Positions 42,109 through 51,390 of a stretch of 64,000 nt of DNA are shown one piece after another. The stretch is from Chryseobacterium panacisoli (GTDB taxonomy: Bacteria > Bacteroidota > Bacteroidia > Flavobacteriales > Weeksellaceae), in assembly GCF_008274625.1 (NCBI RefSeq), contig NZ_VTRU01000006.1:1-64000 (forward strand), written 5' to 3'. The notes beneath the pieces were generated by a model, which was not told the DNA's origin, made no database searches, and worked only from the letters and a program-made list of their open reading frames with translations. The translations under genes were made by a program, and so were the position numbers. Numbering within the stretch: position 1 is the stretch's first letter; each line of letters opens with the position of its first letter.

Positions 42109-43635
42109 ATGGCAGACAAAACACAATTTATTGAAGAACTAAACACGAGATACACTCCAAAAGGAGAACATATTATATTAGGAAAAGGAATGTTGAACGG
42201 AGAAGTGGTGACAGAAGTAAACGTAACCATTCCCCTGAAAACGATCAACCGTCATGGTCTTATCGCCGGAGCTACGGGAACCGGTAAGACAAAAACATTA
42301 CAGGTGTTTGCAGAACAACTTTCTCATGCAGGAATTCCCTCATTGGTTCTTGATATAAAAGGAGATTTCTCGGGAATTGCAGAAGCAGGTGAGATGAATC
42401 CCATCATTGAAGAAAGATATGCTAAAACACAGCTTCCTTACAATCCACAGAGTTTTCCGGTAGAATTAATGAGTATTTCCGGTGGTGAAGGAGTAAAATT
42501 GAGAGCTACCGTTACAGAATTCGGACCTGTTTTATTAAGCAAAATCCTTGAGCTTAATGATACTCAGCAAAGCATCATGTCTATTGTCTTCAAATACTGT
42601 GATGATAAAGGACTTCCGTTGATTGATCTTAATGATTTGAAGAAAGTTTTGCAGTATGTTACAGATAATGCACAAGGAAAAGCTGAGCTTGCAGCGAATT
42701 ACGGATCCATTGCATCAGCATCTCTCGGAACAATTTTAAGATCTATTGTGGCATTAGAACAGCAGGGAGCAGCGGGATTCTTCGGTGAGCTAAGCTTTGA
42801 TGTTCAGGACTTACTGGAAACGAGAGATGGAAAAGGAGTGGTCAATATTTTAAGGGTATCAGACATTCAGAATAAGCCACAGCTTTTCTCTACGTTCATG
42901 CTTTCACTTTTTGCAGAAATTTATATGACGTTTCCTGAAGAAGGAGATAGCGGCAAGCCAAAGCTGGTATTATTTATAGATGAAGCACACCTGATTTTTG
43001 ACGAAGCTTCCAAAGCTCTTCTTTCACAGATTGAAACAATGGTAAAACTGATCCGTTCCAAAGGAGTAGGGATCTATTTTATTACCCAGATTCCTGGTGA
43101 TGTCCCTGAAAATGTGCTTTCTCAATTAGGATTGAAGATTCAGCATGCATTAAGAGGATTTACCGCAAAAGATAAAAAAGAAATTTCCAAGGCCGTTGAA
43201 AATTACCCTACCACAGAATATTACAATGCTTCCAGCCTGATCCAGAATTTGGGAATTGGAGAAGCATTTGTCACGGCTCTTGACGAAAAAGGAATACCTA
43301 CACCATTAGTACACACGTATCTGATCTCTCCGGAATCAAGAATGGACGTTTTAAGTGAAGCGGAAATCTCTGATCTGACTTCAAAATCAGCACTTGTTGC
43401 AAAATATGAGCAGCCAGTTGATAGAGAATCTGCTTACGAAATGCTGACCAACAGAATGGAACAGGCAGCTCAAAATCCGGCTCCAACCCAAAAAACAAAA
43501 CCGGTAAAAGAAGAACCTGGAATGTTTGAACAGGTATTGCAGAGTAAAGCAGGCCGTACTTTTACCTCTACATTAATGAGAGAAGGAGCAAAAGCTATTC
43601 TCGGAATGTTTGGTCTGGGAGGCAGAAGGAGATAA
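42109..43635 (+). CDS. HerA-like ATPase (DUF853/YjgR family)
   Basis: 508 residues of a HerA/FtsK-related hexameric ATPase. Walker A GATGTGKTKT at residues 54-63; Walker B VLFIDEAHLIF near 289-299; sensor/arginine finger region KGVGIYFITQIPGDVPENVL. C-terminal part carries MLREGAKAILGMFGLGG-like sequence (TLMREGAKAILGMFGLG), typical of the DUF853/YjgR group. HerA proteins work with a nuclease in end processing; an exonuclease gene follows at 43785 but belongs to a different family from NurA. Role inferred. Confidence 0.88.
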   Translation: MADKTQFIEELNTRYTPKGEHIILGKGMLNGEVVTEVNVTIPLKTINRHGLIAGATGTGKTKTLQVFAEQLSHAGIPSLVLDIKGDFSGIAEAGEMNPIIEERYAKTQLPYNPQSFPVELMSISGGEGVKLRATVTEFGPVLLSKILELNDTQQSIMSIVFKYCDDKGLPLIDLNDLKKVLQYVTDNAQGKAELAANYGSIASASLGTILRSIVALEQQGAAGFFGELSFDVQDLLETRDGKGVVNILRVSDIQNKPQLFSTFMLSLFAEIYMTFPEEGDSGKPKLVLFIDEAHLIFDEASKALLSQIETMVKLIRSKGVGIYFITQIPGDVPENVLSQLGLKIQHALRGFTAKDKKEISKAVENYPTTEYYNASSLIQNLGIGEAFVTALDEKGIPTPLVHTYLISPESRMDVLSEAEISDLTSKSALVAKYEQPVDRESAYEMLTNRMEQAAQNPAPTQKTKPVKEEPGMFEQVLQSKAGRTFTSTLMREGAKAILGMFGLGGRRR

Positions 43636-43637
43636 TT

Positions 43638-43736
43638 TTGAAGGCTAACCTGCTATATTTTGCTATATTTTTTGTTATTTTGGCAGGTTATCTTTACATA
43701 ACAGTAAAAAATAGAACCAGATTTATCGGGGAATAA
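43638..43736 (+). CDS. Possible 32-residue single-span membrane peptide
   Basis: Opens with a TTG at 43638, just after the herA-like stop codon, and encodes about 32 residues with a central hydrophobic stretch (LLYFAIFFVILAGYLYI) followed by a positively charged end. AAGGAG lies about six bases upstream. It is shorter than the ORF track limit and has no named relatives, so it could be chance. Confidence 0.3.
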   Translation: MKANLLYFAIFFVILAGYLYITVKNRTRFIGE

Positions 43737-43784
43737 GCTTAGGTTTTAAATATAAATGACAAAAAAGCAGTTAACACACATTCA

Positions 43785-45008
43785 ATGTATTCAATTATAG
43801 ATATAGAAAGTAATGGTGCAGGTTATAGAAATGAATGCATTATCGATATTGCCATCTACAGATATGATGGTCAGAAAATTACTGACCAGTTTATTTCTTT
43901 GGTAAACCCTGAAGGCGATATTACCCCTTTTGTACAGAAACTGACCAGTATTACCCCTAAAATGGTCAAAACTGCTCCGAAATTTCATGAAATTGCCAAA
44001 AGAGTTATCGAAATAACTCAAAATACAACATTGGTAGGTCACAATATTGATTTTGATTACAGAATGCTTCGTCAGTCATTCAAAAGGCTTGGATATGACT
44101 TTAAAACCAATACTTTAGATACTATTCCATTGGCTAAGAAACTGATTCCTGATGAGGTAAGTTATTCGCTGGGAAAACTGGTGAAATCTCTGGGAATTCC
44201 TTTGACCAATCATCACAGGGCTGAAGGTGATGCAAGAGCTACATTAGAACTTTTCAAACTTCTGATTTCAAAAGACACTGAAAATGAGATCATCCAGAAA
44301 CAGCATGATGAATCTAATGCAAAAACCTATATCAACAAGATCAAAGAGCTTACTCAGGATCTTCCCAATGATAAAGGCTTTGTCTATTTTCAGGATGAAG
44401 CGGGAAGGATTATGTTCTCAGATTATGTTCAGGACATCAACAAGTTTTCGAAAAAAGTTTTCAATTCCAAATCAAAAAAATGGGAACAGATTCAGAAAGA
44501 TGTTGAGCAGATTAATTTTGAGCTTACCGGAACAGACATTATTGCCAAGCTGATCCTGAACTCCAAGAATATTAAAAAGAAAGAAGTACTGCCTTTCGGA
44601 CTGTATTTCAGGAACAATAAATATATAGTTGAGAAAAATACACTCAATAAAACCGAAAAACCGGTTTTAAAATTCAGATCATTTACGCAAGGGACAAAAG
44701 CCGTTCAGTTTATTGGTTCTCAGGAAGAATTTAAAGATTTTTCAGTACTGAAACAGAAAATTGAATTCAGAAAAAGAAACGAATTATGGCTGGGGCAAGG
44801 AAGAAAACTGGGTGAAAAATTATTTTTAATCATAGAAAATGGAAAAGTGATTTCCTTTGGTTTCTATGAACTGTTTACACAAATTCAGACTTTAAGTAAG
44901 CTGGCTAAATTAAAAATTGACCTTCCGCTATCTTCCACGGATCTGAATAATGAACTGCAGCTGGCGCTCCTTCGCAGCGATTTTGAAACACTGCCTTTGC
45001 CGAAATGA
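43785..45008 (+). CDS. DEDDh exonuclease with C-terminal GIY-YIG-like region
   Basis: 407 residues. The N-terminal exonuclease domain has IDIESNGAGYRNE (D and E), VGHNIDFDYRML, and HHRAEGDARAT (H and D), the DEDDh pattern of DNA polymerase III epsilon-type proteins. Beyond residue 190 a region KGFVYFQDEAGRIMFSDYVQ ... SKKVFNSKSKKWEQIQ resembles the UvrC/GIY-YIG-fused partner seen in flavobacterial exonucleases. The first half is certain; the second is an inferred match. It may work in DNA repair or proofreading; single gene. Confidence 0.85.
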   Translation: MYSIIDIESNGAGYRNECIIDIAIYRYDGQKITDQFISLVNPEGDITPFVQKLTSITPKMVKTAPKFHEIAKRVIEITQNTTLVGHNIDFDYRMLRQSFKRLGYDFKTNTLDTIPLAKKLIPDEVSYSLGKLVKSLGIPLTNHHRAEGDARATLELFKLLISKDTENEIIQKQHDESNAKTYINKIKELTQDLPNDKGFVYFQDEAGRIMFSDYVQDINKFSKKVFNSKSKKWEQIQKDVEQINFELTGTDIIAKLILNSKNIKKKEVLPFGLYFRNNKYIVEKNTLNKTEKPVLKFRSFTQGTKAVQFIGSQEEFKDFSVLKQKIEFRKRNELWLGQGRKLGEKLFLIIENGKVISFGFYELFTQIQTLSKLAKLKIDLPLSSTDLNNELQLALLRSDFETLPLPK

Positions 45009-45087
45009 TATAGGAATTAGCACTTTATAAGTTGATCTGAAGGAGGGCGCTTTTAAAATCAATTTTCGGAAAGTAAAAAATAAATAG

Positions 45088-45095
45088 TATTTTTG
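45088..45095 (+). promoter_or_regulatory. -7 promoter box of the lysA leader
   Basis: TATTTTTG, consensus. It lies 20 nt before the short ORF ATG at 45115. Confidence 0.5.
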
Positions 45096-45114
45096 CAAAA
45101 AATAAATAGAAGCA

Positions 45115-45186
45115 ATGCAAAATTTTAAACAAATTAAAACTGGAAAAAAGGGAGCTGTAAGGTTCTCTAAGGTTTGGAATATTTAA
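45115..45186 (+). CDS. Possible short leader ORF upstream of lysA
   Basis: A 23-codon ORF (MQNFKQIKTGKKGAVRFSKV followed by three more residues) with five Lys codons. It is downstream of a TATTTTTG box and upstream of a terminator-like hairpin and lysA. Such an arrangement would fit attenuation by leader translation, but this is an inference; a chance ORF is possible. Confidence 0.35.
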   Translation: MQNFKQIKTGKKGAVRFSKVWNI

Positions 45187-45218
45187 AAGAGTTGTCTTGC
45201 ATAAAAAATAATCAATGC

Positions 45219-45252
45219 GGCAGGCTCTTTTTATAAGAATCTGCCTTTTTTT
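45219..45252 (+). terminator. Hairpin with T-run before lysA (possible attenuator)
   Basis: GGCAG-gc-TCTT pairs with AAGA-at-CTGCC around TTTAT, followed by seven T residues and then lysA ATG at 45269. It could end the short transcript or, if controlled, act as an attenuator. Confidence 0.5.
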
Positions 45253-45268
45253 ATGTTAAAATGAAATT

Positions 45269-46471
45269 ATGAATTCAAAAGAATTATTAAAGATTGCCAA
45301 TGAGTTTGGCACCCCGGTGTATGTTTATGATGCAGAATCCATCAAAGTTCAATACGAAAAACTTACATCTTCTTTTTTAAAACACACAAAGTTCTTCTAT
45401 GCAGCAAAGGCATTGACAAACATCAATATCCTTAAGTATGTCAAGAATCTGGGTGCTTCCTTGGACTGTGTATCCATTAATGAAGTAAAACTTGGGTTAA
45501 AGGCAGGATTTTCAAAAGAAAAGATATTGTTTACGCCCAACTGTGTTGATCTTGCTGAAATAGAGGAAGCAATGACTTTCGGAGTTCATATAAACATTGA
45601 TAACATTTCTATTCTTGAGCAGTTCGGTAATAAATACGGAAATTCATATCCTATTCTGGTAAGAATCAACCCGCATATTTTTGCCGGAGGAAACTACAAA
45701 ATTTCAACGGGGCATATCGACAGTAAATTCGGTATTTCTATTCACCAGGTTCGTCACATCGAAAGAGTGATGAAAAGCACAAACCTGAATGTGGAAGGTC
45801 TTCACATGCATACAGGAAGTGAGATTAAAGATCCGGATGTATTCCTGCAGGCTTTGGAGATTATGCTGGAGCTTTCTGAACATTTCCCGAATCTGAAATA
45901 TCTGGATATGGGAAGTGGTTTCAAAATTCCTTATCAGGATAGTGAAGAAGAAACTGATGTGAAAACGTTAGGTAAAAAAGTAGAAAAAGTAATTTCTGAG
46001 TTTTCAAAATCTACAGGGAAAAAATTTGAATTATGGTTTGAACCTGGAAAATTCTTAGTTGGGAAAAGCGGATATTTATTGGTAAAAGCTAATGTGATCA
46101 AGCAGACGACAGCTACTGTTTTTGTGGGGGTGAATTCCGGATTCAACCACCTTATCCGTCCAATGTTCTATGATTCTTACCACATGATAGAGAACTTATC
46201 TAATCCAAAAGGTGCAGAAAGAATTTATACTGTAGTAGGAAACATTTGTGAAACCGATACTTTTGCCTGGGATAGAAAGTTGAACGAAGTGAGAGAAGGG
46301 GATATCCTTGCTTTCCATAATGCAGGAGCTTATGGATTTGAAATGAGTTCAAACTTCAACTCAAGATTAAAGCCTGCAGAGGTGTTATTTCTGGATGGAA
46401 AGGCCCACCTTATCCGTAAAAGAGATGAGTTTGAAGACCTATTGAGAAATCAGATCGAAATAGTAATGTAA
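45269..46471 (+). CDS. lysA: Diaminopimelate decarboxylase
   Basis: 400 residues, decarboxylates meso-diaminopimelate to lysine. The PLP Lys is in FFYAAKALTN (residues about 41-50). Other motifs are LDCVSINEVKLG, GLHMHTGSEIKD, LWFEPGKFLVGKSGYLL, and GNICETDTFAWDR with the active-site Cys, plus FHNAGAYGFEMSSNFN. Length is normal. It is preceded by an unusual leader with short ORF and hairpin, and followed by its own terminator. Confidence 0.95.
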   Translation: MNSKELLKIANEFGTPVYVYDAESIKVQYEKLTSSFLKHTKFFYAAKALTNINILKYVKNLGASLDCVSINEVKLGLKAGFSKEKILFTPNCVDLAEIEEAMTFGVHINIDNISILEQFGNKYGNSYPILVRINPHIFAGGNYKISTGHIDSKFGISIHQVRHIERVMKSTNLNVEGLHMHTGSEIKDPDVFLQALEIMLELSEHFPNLKYLDMGSGFKIPYQDSEEETDVKTLGKKVEKVISEFSKSTGKKFELWFEPGKFLVGKSGYLLVKANVIKQTTATVFVGVNSGFNHLIRPMFYDSYHMIENLSNPKGAERIYTVVGNICETDTFAWDRKLNEVREGDILAFHNAGAYGFEMSSNFNSRLKPAEVLFLDGKAHLIRKRDEFEDLLRNQIEIVM

Positions 46472-46490
46472 ATTTAAGTTATACGATATA

Positions 46491-46525
46491 AACAGCCGCC
46501 TTTTTGGGTGGCTGTTTTGTTTTAA
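46491..46525 (+). terminator. Terminator of lysA
   Basis: AACAGCCGCC pairs with GGGTGGCTGTT (one G-U) around TTTTT, then TTGTTTT. Confidence 0.75.
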
Positions 46526-46668
46526 AGTTATATGCCTGGCCATGGTTACTAAACCTCATAGGTTTTTAAACTTATGGGGTTTAAAAAAATATTAGAAGAA
46601 TAAATTTTTACTATAAAAATTACAAAGTTTTAACATTGAAACCGGGTGAGAGTTCCAATTTTATTGGC

Positions 46669-46676
46669 TAAATTTG
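46669..46676 (+). promoter_or_regulatory. -7 promoter box of the poxB-like gene
   Basis: TAAATTTG, exact consensus, about 73 nt before ATG 46749; the long leader has no notable structure. Confidence 0.5.
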
Positions 46677-46748
46677 ATAGAGATAGGGTATTATTATTCC
46701 TGTCTAATACTATTTTTCACCAAAAATAACCACCAAAACAGAGTAATT

Positions 46749-48482
46749 ATGGCCAAAAATATAGCAGAGCAGATTGTTGAAATGCTCGAAAATGCCAATG
46801 TGAAAAGAATTTATGCAGTAACCGGTGACAGCCTCAATCATTTGAATATTGCTGTTAAAAAAAGCAGTATCCAATGGATTCATGTAAGGCACGAAGAAGT
46901 AGGAGCTTATGCAGCGGCTGCAGAGGCCGAACTGGATGGCCTGGCGGTATGTGCAGGAAGTTGCGGTCCGGGACACGTTCACCTGATCAATGGAGTGTAC
47001 GAAGCACACCGCTCTCATGTCCCTATGCTGGTCATTGCTTCCACGATTCCCAGTGATGAAATGGGAATGGATTACTTTCAGGAAACCAATACTATAAAAC
47101 TTTTTGATGATTGCAGTTACTACAATCAGATGATTACCCGTCCGGAGCAGGTGCAGAGAACTGTGCAGACGGCTATTCAGCATGCCATTTCCAAAAAAGG
47201 AGTTGCTGTAATAGGCCTTCCGGGAGATGTTTCTGAGCTGGATGCAGAAGAAGGCTCTACTTCTACTCAAATCTTTAAAACCAATCCTGTTGTGAGGCCT
47301 TCTGATGATGAATTGAAACAGCTGGCAGCATTGGTAAATAACAGTAAAAAAATAACCCTGTACTGCGGAGTAGGAGCAGGTGAAGCAAGTGCGGAAGTTA
47401 TAGAATTATCTAAACTTTTAAAAGCGCCTGTAGGATACTCGTTCCGGGGGAAAATGGCCATTCAGCCAAATAATCCTAATGAAGTAGGGCTTACCGGACT
47501 GTTGGGATTTCCTTCAGCATACCATGCAATGCACGAAGCAGATCTGGTTCTTCTTTTAGGAACCGATTTTCCATACCAGAAATTCATGCCTGTAAAAAAT
47601 AAAATAGTACAGATCGATGAAAGTCCCGAAAGATTAGGAAGAAGAGCGAAACTGGAGCTGGGGCTTGCAGGAGATATCAAAGAAACGATTAAAGCATTAC
47701 TTCCTTTGCTGGAAGAAAAATCGGATGTTCACTTTCTGAATGAGCAGCTGGCATTTTATGACAAAGTAAAAGAAGGTCAGTTAGAATATGTAAAAGATTT
47801 TGGAAAAGAGAATGCTATCCAGCCGGAATATGTGGCCCATACTTTAGATAAACTGGCTAAAAATGATGCTATTTTTACCGTAGACACCGGAATGTGCTGT
47901 GTTTGGGGCGCCCGGTTTATTACAGGAACCGGGGAAAGAAAAATGCTTGGCTCATTTAATCATGGATCAATGGCTAATGCAATGCCAATGGCAATCGGAG
48001 CAGCTTTAGCCCATCCGGAAAAGCAGGTTATAGCAATGTGTGGAGATGGAGGCCTATCGATGCTATTAGGAGATATGGCAACTATTTTTCAGTATAAACT
48101 ACCCGTAAAACTAATCGTTTTCAACAACAGGACCCTTGGAATGGTAAAACTGGAAATGGAAGTCGGCGGAATGCCCGATAACGAAACAGATATGATCAAT
48201 CCTGATTTTGCCATGGTAGCTCATGCAATGGGATATCCAGGGAAAAATGTACACCTTCCCGAGGAAGTGGAAAGCGCGGTCAAAGAATGTTTAGATCACA
48301 GCGGGCCTTATCTTCTGAACATCTTTACCAATCCCAATGCATTGGCTATTCCTCCTAAAATTGAATTTGATCAGATCATGGGAATGACCAAATCTATGGC
48401 TCAATTGATGCTTGGAGGTAAAATGGACGAGGTTTTTGAAACAGTGAAAAGCAATTATAAACACATTAAAGGTCTCCTGTAA
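46749..48482 (+). CDS. ThDP-dependent pyruvate oxidase/dehydrogenase (PoxB-like)
   Basis: 577 residues from ATG 46749. Pyrimidine domain with YAVTGDSLNHLN and the ThDP-activating Glu in IHVRHEEVGAYAAAAEA. Middle FAD-type domain with LYCGVGAGEA and LVLLLGTDFPY. C-terminal ThDP domain with MCGDGGLSMLLGDMATI (GDG...) and FNNRTLGMVKLEM. Length and order match E. coli PoxB (572). It would convert pyruvate to acetate, passing electrons to quinone; the acetolactate synthase alternative is less consistent with the length and C-terminus (KSNYKHIKGLL). Single gene. Confidence 0.85.
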   Translation: MAKNIAEQIVEMLENANVKRIYAVTGDSLNHLNIAVKKSSIQWIHVRHEEVGAYAAAAEAELDGLAVCAGSCGPGHVHLINGVYEAHRSHVPMLVIASTIPSDEMGMDYFQETNTIKLFDDCSYYNQMITRPEQVQRTVQTAIQHAISKKGVAVIGLPGDVSELDAEEGSTSTQIFKTNPVVRPSDDELKQLAALVNNSKKITLYCGVGAGEASAEVIELSKLLKAPVGYSFRGKMAIQPNNPNEVGLTGLLGFPSAYHAMHEADLVLLLGTDFPYQKFMPVKNKIVQIDESPERLGRRAKLELGLAGDIKETIKALLPLLEEKSDVHFLNEQLAFYDKVKEGQLEYVKDFGKENAIQPEYVAHTLDKLAKNDAIFTVDTGMCCVWGARFITGTGERKMLGSFNHGSMANAMPMAIGAALAHPEKQVIAMCGDGGLSMLLGDMATIFQYKLPVKLIVFNNRTLGMVKLEMEVGGMPDNETDMINPDFAMVAHAMGYPGKNVHLPEEVESAVKECLDHSGPYLLNIFTNPNALAIPPKIEFDQIMGMTKSMAQLMLGGKMDEVFETVKSNYKHIKGLL

Positions 48483-48574
48483 AGCTTCAAAGTAAATCTT
48501 GTATTTACCACATTCGTATTTTAAACTTCATACTTTGTGTGAAGTTTTTCTTTTTTATAAATGAGCTAAATATC

Positions 48575-48582
48575 TACCTTTG
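48575..48582 (+). promoter_or_regulatory. -7 promoter box of the TonB-C-like gene at 48605
   Basis: TACCTTTG, consensus, 22 nt before the ATG. Confidence 0.55.
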
Positions 48583-48604
48583 CTTATTATTAGGAAACAA
48601 GATC

Positions 48605-49087
48605 ATGAGAACAGTACTTTTATTTTTGGCTTTGTGTGCAGGGACTTTTTCATTTGCACAGGATCAGGAAGAACGGGATGATTCCTTCATAAGAGATAGT
48701 AATAAAACCCTTTTAAAAATAGATATCCAAGAACCTTTTATGCAGGTTGCTGTAAAATGCAATGATTTTAAATCTGCAGCCTATGAAGGAGGCGTTGCTG
48801 CCTATAAAGATATTCTGAACAAATATATGTATGCTTATCTCAATTCGGATTTCTATGCGCTTACCGGTGACTTTACATTTACCCTGGTTCTTGATGAAAA
48901 AGGAAAAGTTGTTGATGTAAAGGGAATGCCTAAAGTTCAGAATAGTGAAGTTTTTTTTGACGATATGCAGTATGTCGTAAGAAGAATAAAGAAAAACTGG
49001 ACTCCGGCGTCTTGTAACGGACAGTCTGTAGCTTCACAGATTAAAATTAAAATGAACTTCTCTTCAATGTCAGCAGATATTGATTAA
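48605..49087 (+). CDS. Secreted TonB-C-terminal-like protein
   Basis: 160 residues from ATG 48605, signal peptide MRTVLLFLALCAGTFSFAQ. The mature part contains the phrase GGVAAYKDILNKYMYAYLNS and later FTFTLVLDEKGKVVDVKGMP with WTPASCNGQSVASQIKIKM at the end, the beta-alpha-beta pattern of TonB C-terminal-like domains found in many Bacteroidota secreted proteins. Cotranscribed with the following gene 58 bp downstream is possible. Function unknown. Confidence 0.7.
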   Translation: MRTVLLFLALCAGTFSFAQDQEERDDSFIRDSNKTLLKIDIQEPFMQVAVKCNDFKSAAYEGGVAAYKDILNKYMYAYLNSDFYALTGDFTFTLVLDEKGKVVDVKGMPKVQNSEVFFDDMQYVVRRIKKNWTPASCNGQSVASQIKIKMNFSSMSADID

Positions 49088-49145
49088 CAGATGAGAAAGT
49101 AACTTTTGATTACAAAAACAATACTGAAAATCAAATTTGATAATA

Positions 49146-49853
49146 ATGTCTATGATTATGATTAGAAAAATTCTACAGGTACTGGGTCTGATTTTGGTTT
49201 GTGCTTTAGGAAAAGCGCAGACATTTGATCTGCTTCAGGGAGATATGAACCCTTATAAAGGAGGTGCTGTCCAGTTTTATAAAGATTTGAATACAGTTCT
49301 GATTGAAAGTCATTCAGAGCATTGCAATAACAGGAGGTCTGAAATGTTTCTGGCTGAACTTGAAATCGAAAAGGGACAGGCTAAAATTATTAATAAAACT
49401 CTTTCTGATAATTGCCCTACCGCTGTATTTGTAAAGGCTCTCAATGAAATAAATAAACTTAAAAAATGGAAAAAAGGTGCGGATGTACAGAAATATGTTT
49501 CCATCATATTCTATCCGATCGATTATTTTGACAACTTTAAAGAAAATTATACTACAAAGGGATTAAAAAAATCTGCTGAATTTCCAGGAGGAATGGGAGA
49601 ATTCAGAAACCGTCTGCTCATTAATCTGAAAAACCAGAATATCAGAAATGCTGATGGAGTAACAGCTGAAATACGATTTAAAGTTAATCAGGAAGGTGTT
49701 TTACAAGATATTATAATACAACCTGAGGATTTACAGGATGATATTAAAAACAAGATAATGAAAGCTGTAGGACAGATTACCGAAAAATGGCAGCCGGAAT
49801 CTTTTCGCAGTGTTCCGATAACATCCACTTACACTATGCGTGTAACTTTATGA
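49146..49853 (+). CDS. Secreted protein with TonB-C-like domain
   Basis: About 235 residues from ATG 49146 (other ATGs at 49152 and 49158 are possible). Signal peptide near MIRKILQVLGLILVCALGKA. The C-terminal part PGGMGEFRNRLLINLKNQ and ITEKWQPESFRSVPITSTYT is TonB-C-like (also FRVN-type AEIRFKVNQEGVLQDI). It shares the AVQFYKDLNTVL phrase with the preceding protein's AAYKDILNKY, so it is its paralog. Function unknown. Confidence 0.65.
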   Translation: MSMIMIRKILQVLGLILVCALGKAQTFDLLQGDMNPYKGGAVQFYKDLNTVLIESHSEHCNNRRSEMFLAELEIEKGQAKIINKTLSDNCPTAVFVKALNEINKLKKWKKGADVQKYVSIIFYPIDYFDNFKENYTTKGLKKSAEFPGGMGEFRNRLLINLKNQNIRNADGVTAEIRFKVNQEGVLQDIIIQPEDLQDDIKNKIMKAVGQITEKWQPESFRSVPITSTYTMRVTL

Positions 49854-49896
49854 TTTTGTTAAAATAATAGCGCTGACAATCTGTCACAATATTTTG

Positions 49897-49904
49897 TATC
49901 TTTG
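49897..49904 (+). promoter_or_regulatory. -7 promoter box of miaB
   Basis: TATCTTTG, consensus, about 50 nt before the miaB start. Confidence 0.55.
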
Positions 49905-49953
49905 CAAACTTATTTGTTCGTAATTTAAAATTGCGGGCCTTAAATTGATTATC

Positions 49954-51390
49954 GTGCAGGAAAAATATATAGACGAAACGAAACAGGGCGAAGCTTTTGC
50001 CATTGCTGAAAGACCGGAAAATTCTAAAAAACTGTTTTTAGAAAGCTATGGCTGTCAGATGAATTTCTCTGACTCTGAAATTGTTGCATCTATCCTTAAT
50101 GAACAGGGATATAATACAACAATGAAAGTAGAAGAAGCAGACCTGATTCTTTTAAATACATGTTCCATTCGAGAAAAAGCAGAACAGACCGTGAGAATGC
50201 GTCTTTCCCAGTTCAAAAACCTGAAAAAAGAAAAACCGAATATGACGGTGGGTGTTTTGGGTTGTATGGCGGAAAGATTGAAAACCAAATTCTTAGAAGA
50301 AGAACAGCTGGTTGACCTAGTTGTAGGCCCGGATGCGTATAGAGATTTACCTAATCTTTTAAAAGAAACTGATGATGGAAGAGATGCAATCAACGTAATC
50401 CTTTCCAAAGAAGAAACCTATGCAGATATCAATCCCGTTCGTTTAGGAGGGAACGGAGTTACCGCTTTTGTTACCATTACCAGAGGTTGTGATAACATGT
50501 GTACATTCTGTGTAGTTCCTTTTACCAGAGGAAGAGAACGAAGCCGTGATCCACACTCAATTATAGATGAATGTAAAGACCTTGCTAACAACGGATATAA
50601 AGAAATTACCCTTTTAGGACAAAATGTAGACTCTTACCTTTGGTATGGAGGAGGTCCGAAAAAAGATTTTGCCAAAGCTTCTGAAATGCAGAAAGCAACA
50701 GCAGTTGACTTTGCTCAGCTTCTTGATTTGGTAGCTAAAGCCGTTCCTGAACTGAGAATCAGATTCTCTACTTCAAATCCACAGGATATGAGTCTGGATG
50801 TGTTCAAAATGATGGCAAAGCATGACAACATCTGTAAATACGTACACCTTCCTGTACAAAGCGGAAGCAATAACATGCTTGAAGCAATGAACAGACAGCA
50901 TACCCGTGAGGAATATCTGGAGCTGATTAAAAAAGCGAAAGAAATTGTTCCTGATGTGTCCTTTTCTCAGGATATGATCGTTGGATTCTGTAATGAATCA
51001 GAAGAAGATCACCAGGATACCTTAAGCCTGATGAGAGAAGTGGAATATGATTATGGTTATATGTTTGCGTACTCAGAAAGACCAGGAACTCCGGCTCATA
51101 AGAAAATGGAAGATAATATTCCTGCCGATGTGAAGCAGAGACGTCTTGCTGAGGTTATTGCTCTTCAGGGTGAACTTTCAAAACAAAGAATGAAATCTTA
51201 TGTGGGAAGAACACACCAAATTTTGATTGAAGGAATTTCCAAGAAAAACAAAAACCAATGGAAAGGAAGAAACTCTCAGAATGCAGTATGTGTCTTCGAT
51301 CAGCTTGAAGGTCAGAAAATAGGTGACATTGTGAACGTTTTTGTCTATGATAATACACAAGGCACGCTTTTAGGGAGAACAGCGGAATAA
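49954..51390 (+). CDS. miaB: tRNA-2-methylthio-N6-dimethylallyladenosine synthase MiaB
   Basis: 478 residues starting at GTG 49954, with a TTG three codons upstream as alternative; no ATG exists before the first conserved motif. The UPF0004 domain has KLFLESYGCQMNFSDSE and LNTCSIREKAEQTV, LGCMAERL, giving three Cys for the second [4Fe-4S]; radical SAM motif RGCDNMCTFCVVPFTRGRE; TRAM domain at the end (VGRTHQILIEGISKKN). It methylthiolates A37 with MiaA's product and acts before MiaE (21586). Well-preserved catalytic residues. Confidence 0.95.
   Translation: MQEKYIDETKQGEAFAIAERPENSKKLFLESYGCQMNFSDSEIVASILNEQGYNTTMKVEEADLILLNTCSIREKAEQTVRMRLSQFKNLKKEKPNMTVGVLGCMAERLKTKFLEEEQLVDLVVGPDAYRDLPNLLKETDDGRDAINVILSKEETYADINPVRLGGNGVTAFVTITRGCDNMCTFCVVPFTRGRERSRDPHSIIDECKDLANNGYKEITLLGQNVDSYLWYGGGPKKDFAKASEMQKATAVDFAQLLDLVAKAVPELRIRFSTSNPQDMSLDVFKMMAKHDNICKYVHLPVQSGSNNMLEAMNRQHTREEYLELIKKAKEIVPDVSFSQDMIVGFCNESEEDHQDTLSLMREVEYDYGYMFAYSERPGTPAHKKMEDNIPADVKQRRLAEVIALQGELSKQRMKSYVGRTHQILIEGISKKNKNQWKGRNSQNAVCVFDQLEGQKIGDIVNVFVYDNTQGTLLGRTAE

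Noticed and set aside
45009..45268. Lysine (L-box) riboswitch upstream of lysA
   Set aside because: The region is too short and lacks the conserved five-stem lysine aptamer; only a short ORF and one hairpin are visible.
46710..47270. A 186-residue minus-strand ORF opposite the PoxB-like gene
   Set aside because: Fully covered by a conserved enzyme gene on the other strand; no family features.
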